From positions 62,001-126,000 of the forward strand of contig NZ_QNQZ01000003.1 of the NCBI RefSeq assembly GCF_003390935.1: 64,000 nt of DNA. The letters run 5' to 3'. The position numbers and the translations under genes were made by a program. The stretch comes from Lewinella sp. IMCC34191 (lineage in GTDB: Bacteria; Bacteroidota; Bacteroidia; Chitinophagales; Saprospiraceae). Shown here one piece after another: positions 28,429 to 38,002 of this stretch; the first letter of the stretch is position 1, and every line of letters begins with the position of its first letter. A model generated the notes under the pieces. The model worked only from the letters and a program-made list of their open reading frames with translations, was not told where the DNA came from and ran no database searches.

Positions 28429-29160
28429 ATGCGCTATTCTCTCCGAAACAAACGCGCCATCGTTACCGGTGGCAGCAGCGGAATCGGCCGGGCCATCGCC
28501 TCGGCCCTGGAGGAACAGGGCGCCGAGGTACACATCCTGGACCTGAAGGGCGAGGGTGACACCTTTCATAAATGCGACATCAGTGACCAGCAAGCGGTCA
28601 GGGACTGCATCGATCAGATCGCGGGGGAACGGCCGTTGCATATCCTTATTAATAATGCCGGTATCGGATTCGTCGGAAACCTGGAGGGCACCGCGGAGGC
28701 GGACCTGGATCGGCTGTATGCCATCAATATCAAGGGCGTATATAACTGTGCTCTGGCTTGCATGAAGTATTTGAAGATGTCCGGCGGGGTCATCCTCAAT
28801 ATGGCTTCCGTAGCCGCCTCGGTGGCCGTCGCCGACCGATTTGCCTACAGCATGACTAAGGGAGCGGTACTGACGATGACGTACTCCATCGCCAAGGACT
28901 ATCTCCCGTACGGCGTACGCTGCAATAGTATTTCCCCGGCCCGCGTCCACACCCCCTTCGTCGACGATTACCTGGCGAAGAATTATCCCGGCCGGGAAAA
29001 GGAGATGTTCGAGCAGCTTTCGAAGACGCAGCCTATTGGCCGCATGGGAAAGCCACGGGAAGTAGCTGATCTGGCGGTCTACCTATGCTCCGACGAAGCG
29101 GCCTTCATTACCGGCACCGATTTCCCGATCGACGGTGGATTCATCAAGTTGAATGGGTAA
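28429..29160 (+). CDS. SDR-family NAD(P)-dependent oxidoreductase
   Basis: The 243-residue protein has the classical short-chain dehydrogenase pattern: 'GGSSGIGR' (about 15-22) for cofactor, 'NNAGIG' (about 77-82), the catalytic Ser in 'MASVAAS', Tyr and Lys in 'YSMTK' (about 142-146) and 'SPARVHTP' after it. Asp39 or so in 'HILDLKG' favours NAD over NADP. Such enzymes oxidise or reduce secondary alcohols of sugars or other small molecules. It lies between two paralogous surface protein genes on the same strand, 16 bases after the first, so it may share its transcript. The substrate is not apparent. Confidence 0.9.
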   Translation: MRYSLRNKRAIVTGGSSGIGRAIASALEEQGAEVHILDLKGEGDTFHKCDISDQQAVRDCIDQIAGERPLHILINNAGIGFVGNLEGTAEADLDRLYAINIKGVYNCALACMKYLKMSGGVILNMASVAASVAVADRFAYSMTKGAVLTMTYSIAKDYLPYGVRCNSISPARVHTPFVDDYLAKNYPGREKEMFEQLSKTQPIGRMGKPREVADLAVYLCSDEAAFITGTDFPIDGGFIKLNG

Positions 29161-29236
29161 AAGGAAGCAACCTTAACGTCCGAAGTATAATTTTCTACGA
29201 CTTTAATTAGTTAATAGGGTAAGTTTTCTGCCGGTC

Positions 29237-32161
29237 ATGGTATCCAATTTGGATCCGATGGCCGGGTTTTCCGTGTCTCTCATAGTAACGAAAGTGTTGT
29301 CCCAAACCCTAAACCTGCTACGCGTATGCGTAAGCCTAAGCTTTCTATTGTTCCCTCTGTTGCTTTCCGCCCAGGAAATTTGCGACAACGGGATCGATGA
29401 CGATGCCGACGGGCTCATTGACCTCAATGACCGGGCCGACTGCACCTGCCAGATTGAATCCCAAACGCCATCCCTGCTACCCAATCCCTCGCTGGAAGAA
29501 TTTTCCGCCGATCAGCCCGGCTGCAAATCTTCCCAGCCCGGAGGATTACCCGATGGAACCAACCAGGCAAACTGCCTCGTGGGTTGGCAGCGCGCCAGCC
29601 TGGGTACGACCGATGCCTGGAACGCCTTCACCCTCGCCGGCTCCGAACCGGATTACCCCAGTGAATTACCGCTTCCACTTCCCAGCGGATCCGGAGTGGC
29701 CGGTTTCTGGGTAGGCATCAAGGACACCGACGGCATCCAGTTCGCCAACGGCGACGGATCTTATGTCACCCGCTACCGGGAGTACCTTGCCGCCTGCTTT
29801 GAAGAGGGAAAAGGGATCGAAGCCGGCGAGGATTATCAACTTACTTTCTCCCTCGGCTTTATGGAGCCCCAAACCTATAACAACCGCGGAAAGCTGGTCG
29901 ATTTGGACTCTCCCTCCGGCGTCGAACTCAGCATCTATGGCATCCGGGAATGCGGCCAACTTGACTTCGGAAACTACCAAAACTGCCCCGAAGAGGCCGG
30001 GGCCGAAGGGTACGAACTCCTGGCCAACATCACCGTCGAAGGAAGTGGCGGCACCTGGACCGAGTCCACTGTAAATTTCACCGCGTCAAACGATTACGCC
30101 GCCTTCGCCATTGGCGGATCCTGCGGTTCTGACCTGAAGCGGGAAGACAGTAAGTATTACCGGAACTACTATTTCATCGACAACCTGATCCTCAACCGGA
30201 CGTCGCTGTTCCAGGCCCCCGCGGCGGGTCCCATCCGCGTAGAGGGCGAAAGCATATGCGACGATGAGATTGTCCTGACCGGTCACTACGACTCCGAGGC
30301 TGCCTACCAGTGGTACCGCGACGGCATCGCCATCACGGGAGCCAATCAATACACGCTCACCCTGAACGAGCAGACCGGCAAGGAAGGCAACTACCAATTA
30401 CGGGCCATCTACCCACGTGGGTGCTCCACCTCGGAGCCGGTACGGATTCAGCGCCCCGTCATTCCGGAGCAATTCCCTGATTCCGTCGCCCTGTGCGCGG
30501 ATAATGCAAAGGTCCGCCTCTACGCTACCCAGGTGATCGGGGCCCAGTATGCCTGGTCGGACGGTACCAGCAAGAGTTCCGTGACCATCACCGAACCGGG
30601 AACCTATTCCGTTACCGTCACCGTCAACTGTCAGGAACGCGTAGAGGAGATTACCGCGGTTGAGGACGCTGCTTTCTCCTATCGCTACCGCCTGTCGCCG
30701 GAGAAGCCCTGTATGGGCGATACGGTCGAAATCACCGTCGAGTCGGATTGGTACACCGACGGAGTGATGTACATCCCGGATAACGGTGGCTTTTTCTACC
30801 AGGGCAGCAGCGAGCCACTCCGCGTTATCGCCGGTGAAACATCGTCTCTGAATGCCATGCTGTTTACCCCCTGCAATATGTACGCCGATATCATTACGAT
30901 TCCCGCCTACGAACCCTTCACCGCGGAAGCAGCTATCACGGACGTGAACTGCCAGGGAGCAGAAGGGAGCATCGCCCTGAGTATTACCGGAGGTTCGCCC
31001 ACCTCTTTTGACTGGTCGAACTCGGCGCAAAAGTCGTTCGAGGGCCATACGAGTGAAATCGCCGTTCAACGTGCCGGACACTACTCCGTAACCGTATACG
31101 GCGAAGACCGGTGTGAGACCCAGTTTGATTATAAGGTCGGCGATCGAAAGTTCGCGCTGGATCTCATTCCCACCGACGTGAGCTGTGGAGATGACGGCAA
31201 GGTAAGTGCCTTCCCTTCCGGGGGCACACCACCCTACCGGATCGAATGGCGTACGGCGGCCGATAATCCGCCCCTCACCGCCTCGTCAACCGAACTGAAT
31301 AACCTCTCCAAAGGAACCTACTTCACTAAAGTCACGGATGCCGGCGATTGCTTCACCGAGGCGAGCTTCACCATCGACGGCCCCGAACCCATGTCCGTCA
31401 CCACCACCGAAAACGTCTCCGGATGTTTTCCAGATCACGCCGGCCAGATTGAAGTAGCCGTGCAGGGGGGTACCGGACCCTTCACTTACCATTTGCTCGG
31501 CACCGCCGAACAGTCCTCACCCCTCTTCAGCGGGCTGACCGGGGAAAACTACCAACTGGAAGTACGGGATGCGTTGGACTGCCACACCGAGACAATCCCG
31601 GTTACCCTCTCCTACCCTGATCCCGTTACGCTCGACCTCGGTGAGGACCTACTGCTTGACCTGGGCGAAACCATCACGCTGCAAGCCGAGACTAATGAAG
31701 TCCTGGTTGGGGACGTTTCGGTAGACTGGTCCTTTACGGCCGGTGGCATTCTCCCGGATGGCGATTTCTTCAATTTGATCGCTACGCTAACCCCCGAAAG
31801 GTCGGGTACGGTGACCGCATCGCTGCTTACTCCGGATGGCTGTACGTATACCGATGACGTATTCCTAACGGTGCAGAACACCGTTAACATTTATGTCCCG
31901 ACGGCATTCAGCCCCAATGGCGACGGCGTGAACGACGTGCTGACCGTTTATTCCAACGTGGGGGTTACCCGGATCGAGAACTTTCAGGTTTTCGATCGCT
32001 GGGGCGGCCAGGTATTCACAACGGAAGCCCGCGAAGTAGTATGGGATGGCACGCGTGGCGGAGATCCCCTCGATCCGGGCTCTTATCTGTACTCGGGGGT
32101 CGCCCGGCTGCGCAATGGCCAGACGAAGACGATTCGCGGATCCGTCCTGTTGATGCGCTGA
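29237..32161 (+). CDS. Secreted mosaic protein with CHU_C end, paralogue 2 of 3
   Basis: This 974-residue protein repeats the design of paralogue 1: signal peptide with a longer N-terminal extension (ending 'PLLLSAQ'), 'NGIDDDADGLIDLND', the 'LLPNPSLEEF' module with 'NCLVGWQRASLGTTDAWNAF' and 'YFIDNLILN', Ig-like segments with 'YQWYRDG' and 'YAWSDG', SprB-like repeats, and a CHU_C end ('YVPTAFSPNGDGVNDVL...FDRWGGQVF') closing in Leu-Met-Arg. T9SS export and surface attachment are inferred. ATG 29237 leaves about 25 residues before the hydrophobic core; the ATG at 29258 would shorten this. Confidence 0.87.
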   Translation: MVSNLDPMAGFSVSLIVTKVLSQTLNLLRVCVSLSFLLFPLLLSAQEICDNGIDDDADGLIDLNDRADCTCQIESQTPSLLPNPSLEEFSADQPGCKSSQPGGLPDGTNQANCLVGWQRASLGTTDAWNAFTLAGSEPDYPSELPLPLPSGSGVAGFWVGIKDTDGIQFANGDGSYVTRYREYLAACFEEGKGIEAGEDYQLTFSLGFMEPQTYNNRGKLVDLDSPSGVELSIYGIRECGQLDFGNYQNCPEEAGAEGYELLANITVEGSGGTWTESTVNFTASNDYAAFAIGGSCGSDLKREDSKYYRNYYFIDNLILNRTSLFQAPAAGPIRVEGESICDDEIVLTGHYDSEAAYQWYRDGIAITGANQYTLTLNEQTGKEGNYQLRAIYPRGCSTSEPVRIQRPVIPEQFPDSVALCADNAKVRLYATQVIGAQYAWSDGTSKSSVTITEPGTYSVTVTVNCQERVEEITAVEDAAFSYRYRLSPEKPCMGDTVEITVESDWYTDGVMYIPDNGGFFYQGSSEPLRVIAGETSSLNAMLFTPCNMYADIITIPAYEPFTAEAAITDVNCQGAEGSIALSITGGSPTSFDWSNSAQKSFEGHTSEIAVQRAGHYSVTVYGEDRCETQFDYKVGDRKFALDLIPTDVSCGDDGKVSAFPSGGTPPYRIEWRTAADNPPLTASSTELNNLSKGTYFTKVTDAGDCFTEASFTIDGPEPMSVTTTENVSGCFPDHAGQIEVAVQGGTGPFTYHLLGTAEQSSPLFSGLTGENYQLEVRDALDCHTETIPVTLSYPDPVTLDLGEDLLLDLGETITLQAETNEVLVGDVSVDWSFTAGGILPDGDFFNLIATLTPERSGTVTASLLTPDGCTYTDDVFLTVQNTVNIYVPTAFSPNGDGVNDVLTVYSNVGVTRIENFQVFDRWGGQVFTTEAREVVWDGTRGGDPLDPGSYLYSGVARLRNGQTKTIRGSVLLMR

Positions 32162-32337
32162 TCGGGGACCTCCATAAAATAGTTGGGCCACGGCGCGAAA
32201 ATGTTAAACCGCCGCGAACATCGGGTTAAAGTGTGTGTTTATTGTGCGTAAGTAGAAGATATATTTATCTTTACTTCGCTTTACGACACTATTGAATTAA
32301 ACACACACACGTGACAACCGCCCAGCTTGTCCTCCTC

Positions 32338-35181
32338 ATGAGGACGTGGGCGTTGCTACTAACCTTCTTATTAGTTGGTTACCCTTTATTTTCCCAAGAG
32401 AACTGCGCTAATGGTATCGACGACGATGCTGATGGTTTGGTTGACTTGAACGATAAAGCGGACTGTAGCTGCGCTCTTCCATCGACTTTAACATCCCTGC
32501 TGCCTAATCCCTCGCTAGAGGAATTCAACGACCGGCAGATTGGCTGTACCTCCGAGCAACCCGGCGGACGCCCCGACGCCGTCAACCAGGCAAACTGCCT
32601 GACCGGTTGGCAGCGGGTATCCATGGGTACTACCGACAGCTGGAATGCCTTCACCTTTACCGGTGCGGGCCCCTATTTTCCCTCCAAACTCCCCCTACCG
32701 CTACCCAGTGGTACCGGCGTGGCGGGCTTTTGGGTGGGCGTCCGGGATACGCCAAATAGCCAGTTTCTCAACGGAGACGGTTCCGTTGCCGAACGGTACC
32801 GCGAATACCTGGCCGCGAATTTCATCAACGGACAGCGCCTGGTAGCGGGATCAGCCTACCGTCTGGCCTTTTCGCTGGGCTTCATGGAGCCGCAAATCGC
32901 TTCCGAAGAGGGAGTGGAGGTGAGCGTGGCTTCTCCGGATGCCATCGAACTCAGCGTTTACGGCATTCGCGAAGCCCACCAGCTTAACTTCGGCCCCTAC
33001 TACGATTGCCCGGAAACCGCCGGCGCCGAAGGCTACGAACTGATCGGGAACATCACCGTCTCCGGCCGGCCCGGTAGCTGGACCGGCGCCCAACTCGACT
33101 TCGTACCCACCGAGGCTTACGCCGGCTTCGCGATCGGAGGGTCCTGCGCGCCCGACCACGGTCGGCCCGACAACGGCAACTACCGAAACTACTACTTCAT
33201 CGACGATCTGATTCTCAACAAGACCTCGGCCTTCGAGGACTTCGCCGCCGGCTCGGTGAGCGTCGATGGCCTTACGGTGTGTGACGAGCAAATCGTGCTT
33301 ACGGGACAGGATCACCCCGGTGCTACCTACCAGTGGTACCGCAATGGCGTCGCCCTGCCGGAAGCAAAATCTCCCGTACTGACGCTTCGGGGCGGGCCCG
33401 CCGTAGACGGCAGCTACGTGCTGCGCGTGACTACTCCCGCGGGGTGCGCGCTTACGGAAGCCGTACACATTCAGCGCCCGGTCATCACCAACCATTTCGT
33501 CGATACCATCGCGCTGTGCAACGATTTGGAGGAAGCGCGCATCAGTGCCCGTCGCTTTACCGGTGCCACGTACCGCTGGGCCAACGGCAGCACCGAATCT
33601 CACCTCACGGTTACGGAACCGGGAACGTACTCGGTCACCGTCAACGAGCTTTGCGTCGAGCACGTCGAAAAGATCGTCGTGATGGAAAACGCACCGTTTA
33701 CTTACAGCCTGACCGCAAAACCGGAGCTTCCCTGCGTAGGCGACACGATCACGATCGAATTTCAAACGCCCGTACCAAACACTCGCTTTTACCTCCGTTC
33801 GCTGGCGACCGGAAAGAACCTGAATCCGCAGGGGGGAAAGCTCCGGGTCATCGCCGGAGAGGAAGATGCCCTGTTAGCCTTCATGAGTACCGATTGCGGT
33901 ACGCAGATCGATACCATCTTTTTACCCGTTTCCGAGGCCTTTCAAATTGAGGATGTATTTATCCAGGACATCTACTGCAACGGTGGGGACGGCCGCATCG
34001 AAGTAACCGTCGATCGCCCCGATCAGGTCATGTATGAGTGGCGCAACGCATCCGGTGAGCTTGTTGGTGACGATGCCCCCGTCCTCGACGTCGACCTCCC
34101 GGGTACGTATTCCCTCACGCTAATGGACGGTGTACGCTGTCCGATGACGGAGACCTATACCGTCCGCAACCAAAATTCCTTCACGGCCGATATCGCCGTC
34201 GAACCGGCCGACTGTTCCGGCGGGGGCACCATCGCCATCAACGCCCTCACGGGGAAGTATCCCTACACCGTCAAGTGGTTCAAGGATGGCAAACCGGACA
34301 ACGAGGAAGGAAACCCCTCCACCCGTCGCAACCTCCCGGCCGGCAACTACGCGCTCCTGATCACGGATGCGGCGGGCTGTACCATAGAGCGCCAGGTACC
34401 GATCGGTGGTACGCCTCCGCTGACGGCTGCCGTCGTTTCCGGCTTCGACGACTGCGGGGATGGTACGACGGGCTTTATCACTGTCAGCGGCGAGGGCGGC
34501 ACCCCACCCTATTCCTACTTCCTCTCCACGGGGCAGGAACAGGTATCGCCCCGCTTTGAAGGACTGAGCAGCGGTACGTACGACGCCTGGATCGAGGATG
34601 CCAACGGCTGTGCCTCGCAAATCGAAACGATCGTTCTGGACGAGCCGTCTCTTCCCTCCATCGACCTGGGGCCCGACCGGTATATCAACCTCGGCGATTC
34701 GGTCCGGTTGGACGGCGCCGAAGAGGAATTGGCCGGAGGAACGGGAGCGATCTCCTGGACGCCCGCCGGATCGCTGAGCTGTTCCGATTGTACCGCGCCC
34801 TTCGCCGCTCCCTTCACCAATACCGCTTATACCGTTTCCTACGTGACCCCCGAGATGTGTACGGTCACCGATAGCGTATTCGTTCTCGTAGACCGCAGCC
34901 CGCGTATTTACGTACCAAACGCCTTCAGTCCGAATGACGACGGTAACAACGATGTATTCCGCATTTTCATCCCGGACCGCGTAGCGACCCTGACCGAATT
35001 CATGATCTTCGATCGCTGGGGGGAGCTGATCTGGGAAAAGGACAATCGGCGCGATGGTGCCTGGGACGGTACCTTCCGCGGTAAACCGCTCTCCGTGGGC
35101 GTATACGTCTACGCGGCCAAGGTGCGCCTGGCCGACGATACGATCTTACCGCTGAAAGGATCGGTTACCCTCGTGCGGTAG
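32338..35181 (+). CDS. Secreted mosaic protein with CHU_C end, paralogue 3 of 3
   Basis: From ATG 32338 (an in-frame GTG at 32311 would add 9 residues) this 947-residue protein follows the same plan: signal peptide ending 'PLFSQ', 'NGIDDDADGLVDLND', 'LLPNPSLEEF' module with 'NCLTGWQRVSMGTTDSWNAF' and 'YFIDDLILN', Ig-like units, SprB-like repeats ('GKYPYTVKWF', 'GGTPPYSYFL'), and CHU_C end ('YVPNAFSPNDDGNNDVF...FDRWGELIW'). The N-terminal module is much better conserved among the three than the central repeats. A TATCTTTA box near 32267 could be its -7 element. The 3' end overlaps convergent uxuA by 17 bases. Confidence 0.87.
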   Translation: MRTWALLLTFLLVGYPLFSQENCANGIDDDADGLVDLNDKADCSCALPSTLTSLLPNPSLEEFNDRQIGCTSEQPGGRPDAVNQANCLTGWQRVSMGTTDSWNAFTFTGAGPYFPSKLPLPLPSGTGVAGFWVGVRDTPNSQFLNGDGSVAERYREYLAANFINGQRLVAGSAYRLAFSLGFMEPQIASEEGVEVSVASPDAIELSVYGIREAHQLNFGPYYDCPETAGAEGYELIGNITVSGRPGSWTGAQLDFVPTEAYAGFAIGGSCAPDHGRPDNGNYRNYYFIDDLILNKTSAFEDFAAGSVSVDGLTVCDEQIVLTGQDHPGATYQWYRNGVALPEAKSPVLTLRGGPAVDGSYVLRVTTPAGCALTEAVHIQRPVITNHFVDTIALCNDLEEARISARRFTGATYRWANGSTESHLTVTEPGTYSVTVNELCVEHVEKIVVMENAPFTYSLTAKPELPCVGDTITIEFQTPVPNTRFYLRSLATGKNLNPQGGKLRVIAGEEDALLAFMSTDCGTQIDTIFLPVSEAFQIEDVFIQDIYCNGGDGRIEVTVDRPDQVMYEWRNASGELVGDDAPVLDVDLPGTYSLTLMDGVRCPMTETYTVRNQNSFTADIAVEPADCSGGGTIAINALTGKYPYTVKWFKDGKPDNEEGNPSTRRNLPAGNYALLITDAAGCTIERQVPIGGTPPLTAAVVSGFDDCGDGTTGFITVSGEGGTPPYSYFLSTGQEQVSPRFEGLSSGTYDAWIEDANGCASQIETIVLDEPSLPSIDLGPDRYINLGDSVRLDGAEEELAGGTGAISWTPAGSLSCSDCTAPFAAPFTNTAYTVSYVTPEMCTVTDSVFVLVDRSPRIYVPNAFSPNDDGNNDVFRIFIPDRVATLTEFMIFDRWGELIWEKDNRRDGAWDGTFRGKPLSVGVYVYAAKVRLADDTILPLKGSVTLVR

Positions 35182-36307
35182 CCGACAGGCCGGCGCGCAA
35201 ACCCTCGAGCTCGGCCAAACCCCGCATGCGTCCGTACAGACTGTATCCCGGGTAGGTTTCCCGCTTGCGGTCGTCGAAGAGCGTGAAGCCGTGGTCCGGG
35301 CGGTAGGGTACGTCGACCTTGGCCTTCAGCAGTTCGCCCATGACATCTGCCATGTTGACGTCTCCCTGCAGGTGACCGCTCTCCCGGAAGCTCTCGTGCG
35401 GCGCACGCGCCACGTTGCGCAGGTGCACGAAGTGGATGCGGTCGAGGAACTCCCTGGCCATGCCCGGTAAGTCGTTATCCGCACGCGACCCCAGGGAACC
35501 CGTACACAGACAGATGCCGCTGGCTTGGTCATCGACCATCGCCAGAATGTCCTTGAGATCGTCACGCGTCGATACGATGCGGGGCAGCCCTACCACCGGC
35601 CAGGGCGGATCGTCGGGGTGAACCGTCAGTTTGATACCCTCCTTGGCGGCGGTCGGTACGATCGCTTCGAGGAAACGCTGCAGGTTTTCCTTGAACTCCA
35701 CCGAACTGATGTGGCGGTAGGGTTCGATAGCTTGCTTGAAGGTGGCCAGTTCGAAACTCTCCTCCGATCCCGGTAGCCCCTTGAGCATATTGTCGGTCAC
35801 TTCCTGCTTATCGGCTTCGCTCATATCCTCGAAGTGGTCGGTAGCGAGCTCTACCAGTTCGGCGGGGTAATCCTCCGCCGCGTGCGGCCGGTTGAGGATG
35901 AATAGATCGAACGCCAGCAGGTCGAGTCCGCGCAGGGCCACCGTAGTTCCCCCGGGCACCGGCACCGCCAGGCGGGTCCGCGTCCAGTCGAGGACCGGCA
36001 TAAAGTTGTAGCACACCGTCGTGATACCCTCCGCGGCCAGATTTTGCAGCGATTGCCGGTAGTTCTCCAGTAGCTTCGGCGCCGCCTCGGAGTTCTGCTT
36101 GATGCCCTCGTGTACCGGTACGCTCTCCACGACCGACCAGGGCATCTCCTTCAGTTCTTTCTTCCGCTGCCGAATCTCCTCCCGGCTCCATACCGCCCCG
36201 TTTTCTATATGGTGAAGGGCGGTCACCACCCCGCGAATGTCGAGGGCGGAAACTTCGTCAATGGTAATGGGATCTTTCGGGCCGTACCAGCGCCAGGTAG
36301 GATACAT
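35165..36307 (-). CDS. uxuA: Mannonate dehydratase
   Basis: From the ATG at 36307 the protein has 380 residues and starts 'MYPTWRWYGPKDPI', as expected of UxuA (a TTG eight codons upstream is less likely). Motifs include 'WSVVESVPVHE', 'YNFMPVLDWTRT', 'HPDDPPWPVVGLPRI' and 'HFVHLRN', which contain the metal ligands. UxuA converts D-mannonate to 2-keto-3-deoxygluconate in hexuronate catabolism, in the cytoplasm. The following genes of the pathway are not adjacent; the SDR at 28429 could be a uronate reductase but nothing specific supports it. Confidence 0.95.
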   Translation of the reverse strand: MYPTWRWYGPKDPITIDEVSALDIRGVVTALHHIENGAVWSREEIRQRKKELKEMPWSVVESVPVHEGIKQNSEAAPKLLENYRQSLQNLAAEGITTVCYNFMPVLDWTRTRLAVPVPGGTTVALRGLDLLAFDLFILNRPHAAEDYPAELVELATDHFEDMSEADKQEVTDNMLKGLPGSEESFELATFKQAIEPYRHISSVEFKENLQRFLEAIVPTAAKEGIKLTVHPDDPPWPVVGLPRIVSTRDDLKDILAMVDDQASGICLCTGSLGSRADNDLPGMAREFLDRIHFVHLRNVARAPHESFRESGHLQGDVNMADVMGELLKAKVDVPYRPDHGFTLFDDRKRETYPGYSLYGRMRGLAELEGLRAGLSATARG

Positions 36308-36438
36308 AGGATTTCGATTTTCGGTCGCCAAAGTACGACTTCCGATTTATCCACTCCCTACCCTTGTTTCACTCCCGCTTCCTCCGATCTTCATCCCCCC
36401 GGTTTTGGATAATCCTCTACCCGTCCTCTTCCAAGCAC

Positions 36439-36602
36439 CCGTCGGCGGACGAGCTACCGCTCGGCAGACGACGGCTACTAGCGCAGCGAGCATCCCCCTG
36501 CGGCAGCCCAAATCGTAAATCGTAAATCGTAAATCAGCTATCGTAAATCTCCATTCACTCCCCCACCCGTCGGCGGACGAGCTACCGCTCGGCAGACGAC
36601 GG
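36439..36602. repeat. Composite intergenic repeat, site 1 (two hairpins flanking spacer and heptamers)
   Basis: The 308-base gap 36308-36615 contains no gene. It holds two 36-bp copies of an imperfect hairpin (36439-36474 and 36567-36602; outer arms CCGTCG...CGACGG, inner arms GAGC-TACC-GCTC). Between them are a C-rich spacer 'ATCCCCCTGCGGCAGCCC' (about 36490-36510) and ATCGTAA heptamers (36511-36548). The same three modules recur at 37918, 38922, 41236, 45627 and 47815. Confidence 0.85.
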
Positions 36603-36615
36603 GTCGCGACGACGG

Positions 36616-37779
36616 CTACCCCTGATGCTGAATGGCCACTTCCTGGCCGGACTCCGCACTTTCGATGATGGCCCGGATCACGGCGATGTCCTTAAGTCCC
36701 AGCTCTCCGGGGGCAATGAATTCGGTATCGTTCATGATCGCGAGTGCGTCGTCGTCCATCTGGATGGATTGCTGATTCGGTACCGGAGGGCCCAATATTT
36801 TACCGTCGCTGGTCTCGCCCTTGACGCCGGTGTAGGGTTGCATCGGATCGATTTCGTACCAGCCTTCTTCGGCCTCGATGTGCAGTTCGTTGTAGTTGGT
36901 GACCACGCTCGTTTTGCCTTCGGCGGTGATGCCGCCGGGATAACGGAGGGTGTACTCGGTGGTGAGGTCGACGGCGTTGTCGTGGTCCTGCCGGGTCTGG
37001 GTGGCCTTTACCACGGCTTCGGGGGCCATCTGGGTACCGTAGCGCAGCCCATTGACGGAGTAGACGCCCATATCGTACAGCGCCCCGCCGCCCATATCGC
37101 GTTGTCCGCGCCAGTAGTCCGTGGCGGGAGGCGAGCCGCCGTAGCCGGCGTAGGCATGCGCTCCGGTCACGGCACCGTAGGCATTTTCTTTGGTCAGTTG
37201 GATCAGGTCGCGGGTATTGGGCTCGTGCATCATGCGGTAGCCGATGGCCAGGCGCACCCCGTTTTCGTTGCAGGCGTCGATCATTTCCTGGCATTCCGCC
37301 ACGTCCATGGCCATGGGCTTCTCGCACCATACGTGCTTGCCGGTACTGGCGGCGCGCACGGCGAAATCGCGGTGGGTAGCCGTCGGCGTGATCACGTAGA
37401 TGACGTCGATCTCGTCGTTGTCGGCGATCTCGTCCATCGTATCGTAGGTGTAGCTGTTTTCTTCCTTGATGCCGTGCTTGCTCTGCCACTCGGGCAGCTT
37501 TTCGGGGCTACCGGTAATGAGCCCCCGCAGTTCGCAGTGTTCGGTCAACTTGAGGGCGGGGGCAATCTGCCCGGAGGCATAGCCGCCCAGCCCCAGGATG
37601 GCGATGCCCAGTTTCCGATCTTCATTTGGGCGGCGGGGCGCAGGATTAGCGCTTTCACTGGCAGCCGGGCTGTTTCCGGACGAGCAGCCAATCAAACCCG
37701 GCACGAATAAGAAGCCCGTCGCGGCGGCGGACTGGCGCAGGAATCGGCGGCGGGTGGAAATGGATTTTTTGGAAGACAT
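36616..37779 (-). CDS. TAT-exported Gfo/Idh/MocA oxidoreductase (GFOR-like)
   Basis: The 387-residue product from ATG 37779 has a twin-arginine signal ('STRRRFLRQSAAATG', with a possible lipobox 'GLIGC'). The NAD(P) motif is 'ILGLGGYASGQIAP' (about 59-72); 'CEKPMAM' (about 134-140) holds the catalytic-region Lys; 'GYRMMHEPNT' and 'MGGGALYDMGVYSVNGLRY' match glucose-fructose oxidoreductase-like enzymes. TAT export suggests folding with cofactor before reaching the periplasm. The open frame runs upstream for 80 codons over repeat DNA, which I rejected. It probably acts on a sugar or polyol, and uxuA lies downstream on the same strand. Confidence 0.87.
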   Translation of the reverse strand: MSSKKSISTRRRFLRQSAAATGFLFVPGLIGCSSGNSPAASESANPAPRRPNEDRKLGIAILGLGGYASGQIAPALKLTEHCELRGLITGSPEKLPEWQSKHGIKEENSYTYDTMDEIADNDEIDVIYVITPTATHRDFAVRAASTGKHVWCEKPMAMDVAECQEMIDACNENGVRLAIGYRMMHEPNTRDLIQLTKENAYGAVTGAHAYAGYGGSPPATDYWRGQRDMGGGALYDMGVYSVNGLRYGTQMAPEAVVKATQTRQDHDNAVDLTTEYTLRYPGGITAEGKTSVVTNYNELHIEAEEGWYEIDPMQPYTGVKGETSDGKILGPPVPNQQSIQMDDDALAIMNDTEFIAPGELGLKDIAVIRAIIESAESGQEVAIQHQG

Positions 37780-37840
37780 GGGCAAGCGGGTTAATGATGG
37801 TCGTTTTGGTAATACGCAATCCGGCTTCTTGTTCATCTTT

Positions 37841-37860
37841 TTACCTGCGCTCCGCCGCCC
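37841..37860 (-). repeat. Dispersed 20-bp GC-rich motif, copy 3
   Basis: Reads as GGGCGGCGGAGCGCAGGTAA on the minus strand, in the leader of the TAT oxidoreductase gene, and, as at copy 1, has a T run just outside it on the plus strand. Confidence 0.75.
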
Positions 37861-37917
37861 AAACACTTCCGCCGTTGAATCGTATAGCCTACACGGTACG
37901 GTAGCACACCTGGCCCG

Positions 37918-37995
37918 AAAATCGTAAATCACGCCTTCCCCTCCGTCGGCGGACGAGCTACCGCTCGGCAGACGACGGTAAATCGTAAATTCAAC
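37918..37995. repeat. Composite intergenic repeat, site 2
   Basis: Consists of ATCGTAA heptamers (37918-37930), one 36-bp imperfect hairpin (37943-37978), and further heptamers (about 37979-37992), lying between the divergent TAT oxidoreductase and metallophosphoesterase genes. Confidence 0.8.
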
Positions 37996-38002
37996 TCCTT
38001 CC

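Noticed and set aside
35165-37779. uxuA plus TAT oxidoreductase as a complete hexuronate-use operon
   Set aside because: Isomerase, reductase, kinase and aldolase genes are absent and repeats separate the two genes, so only loose association is supported.
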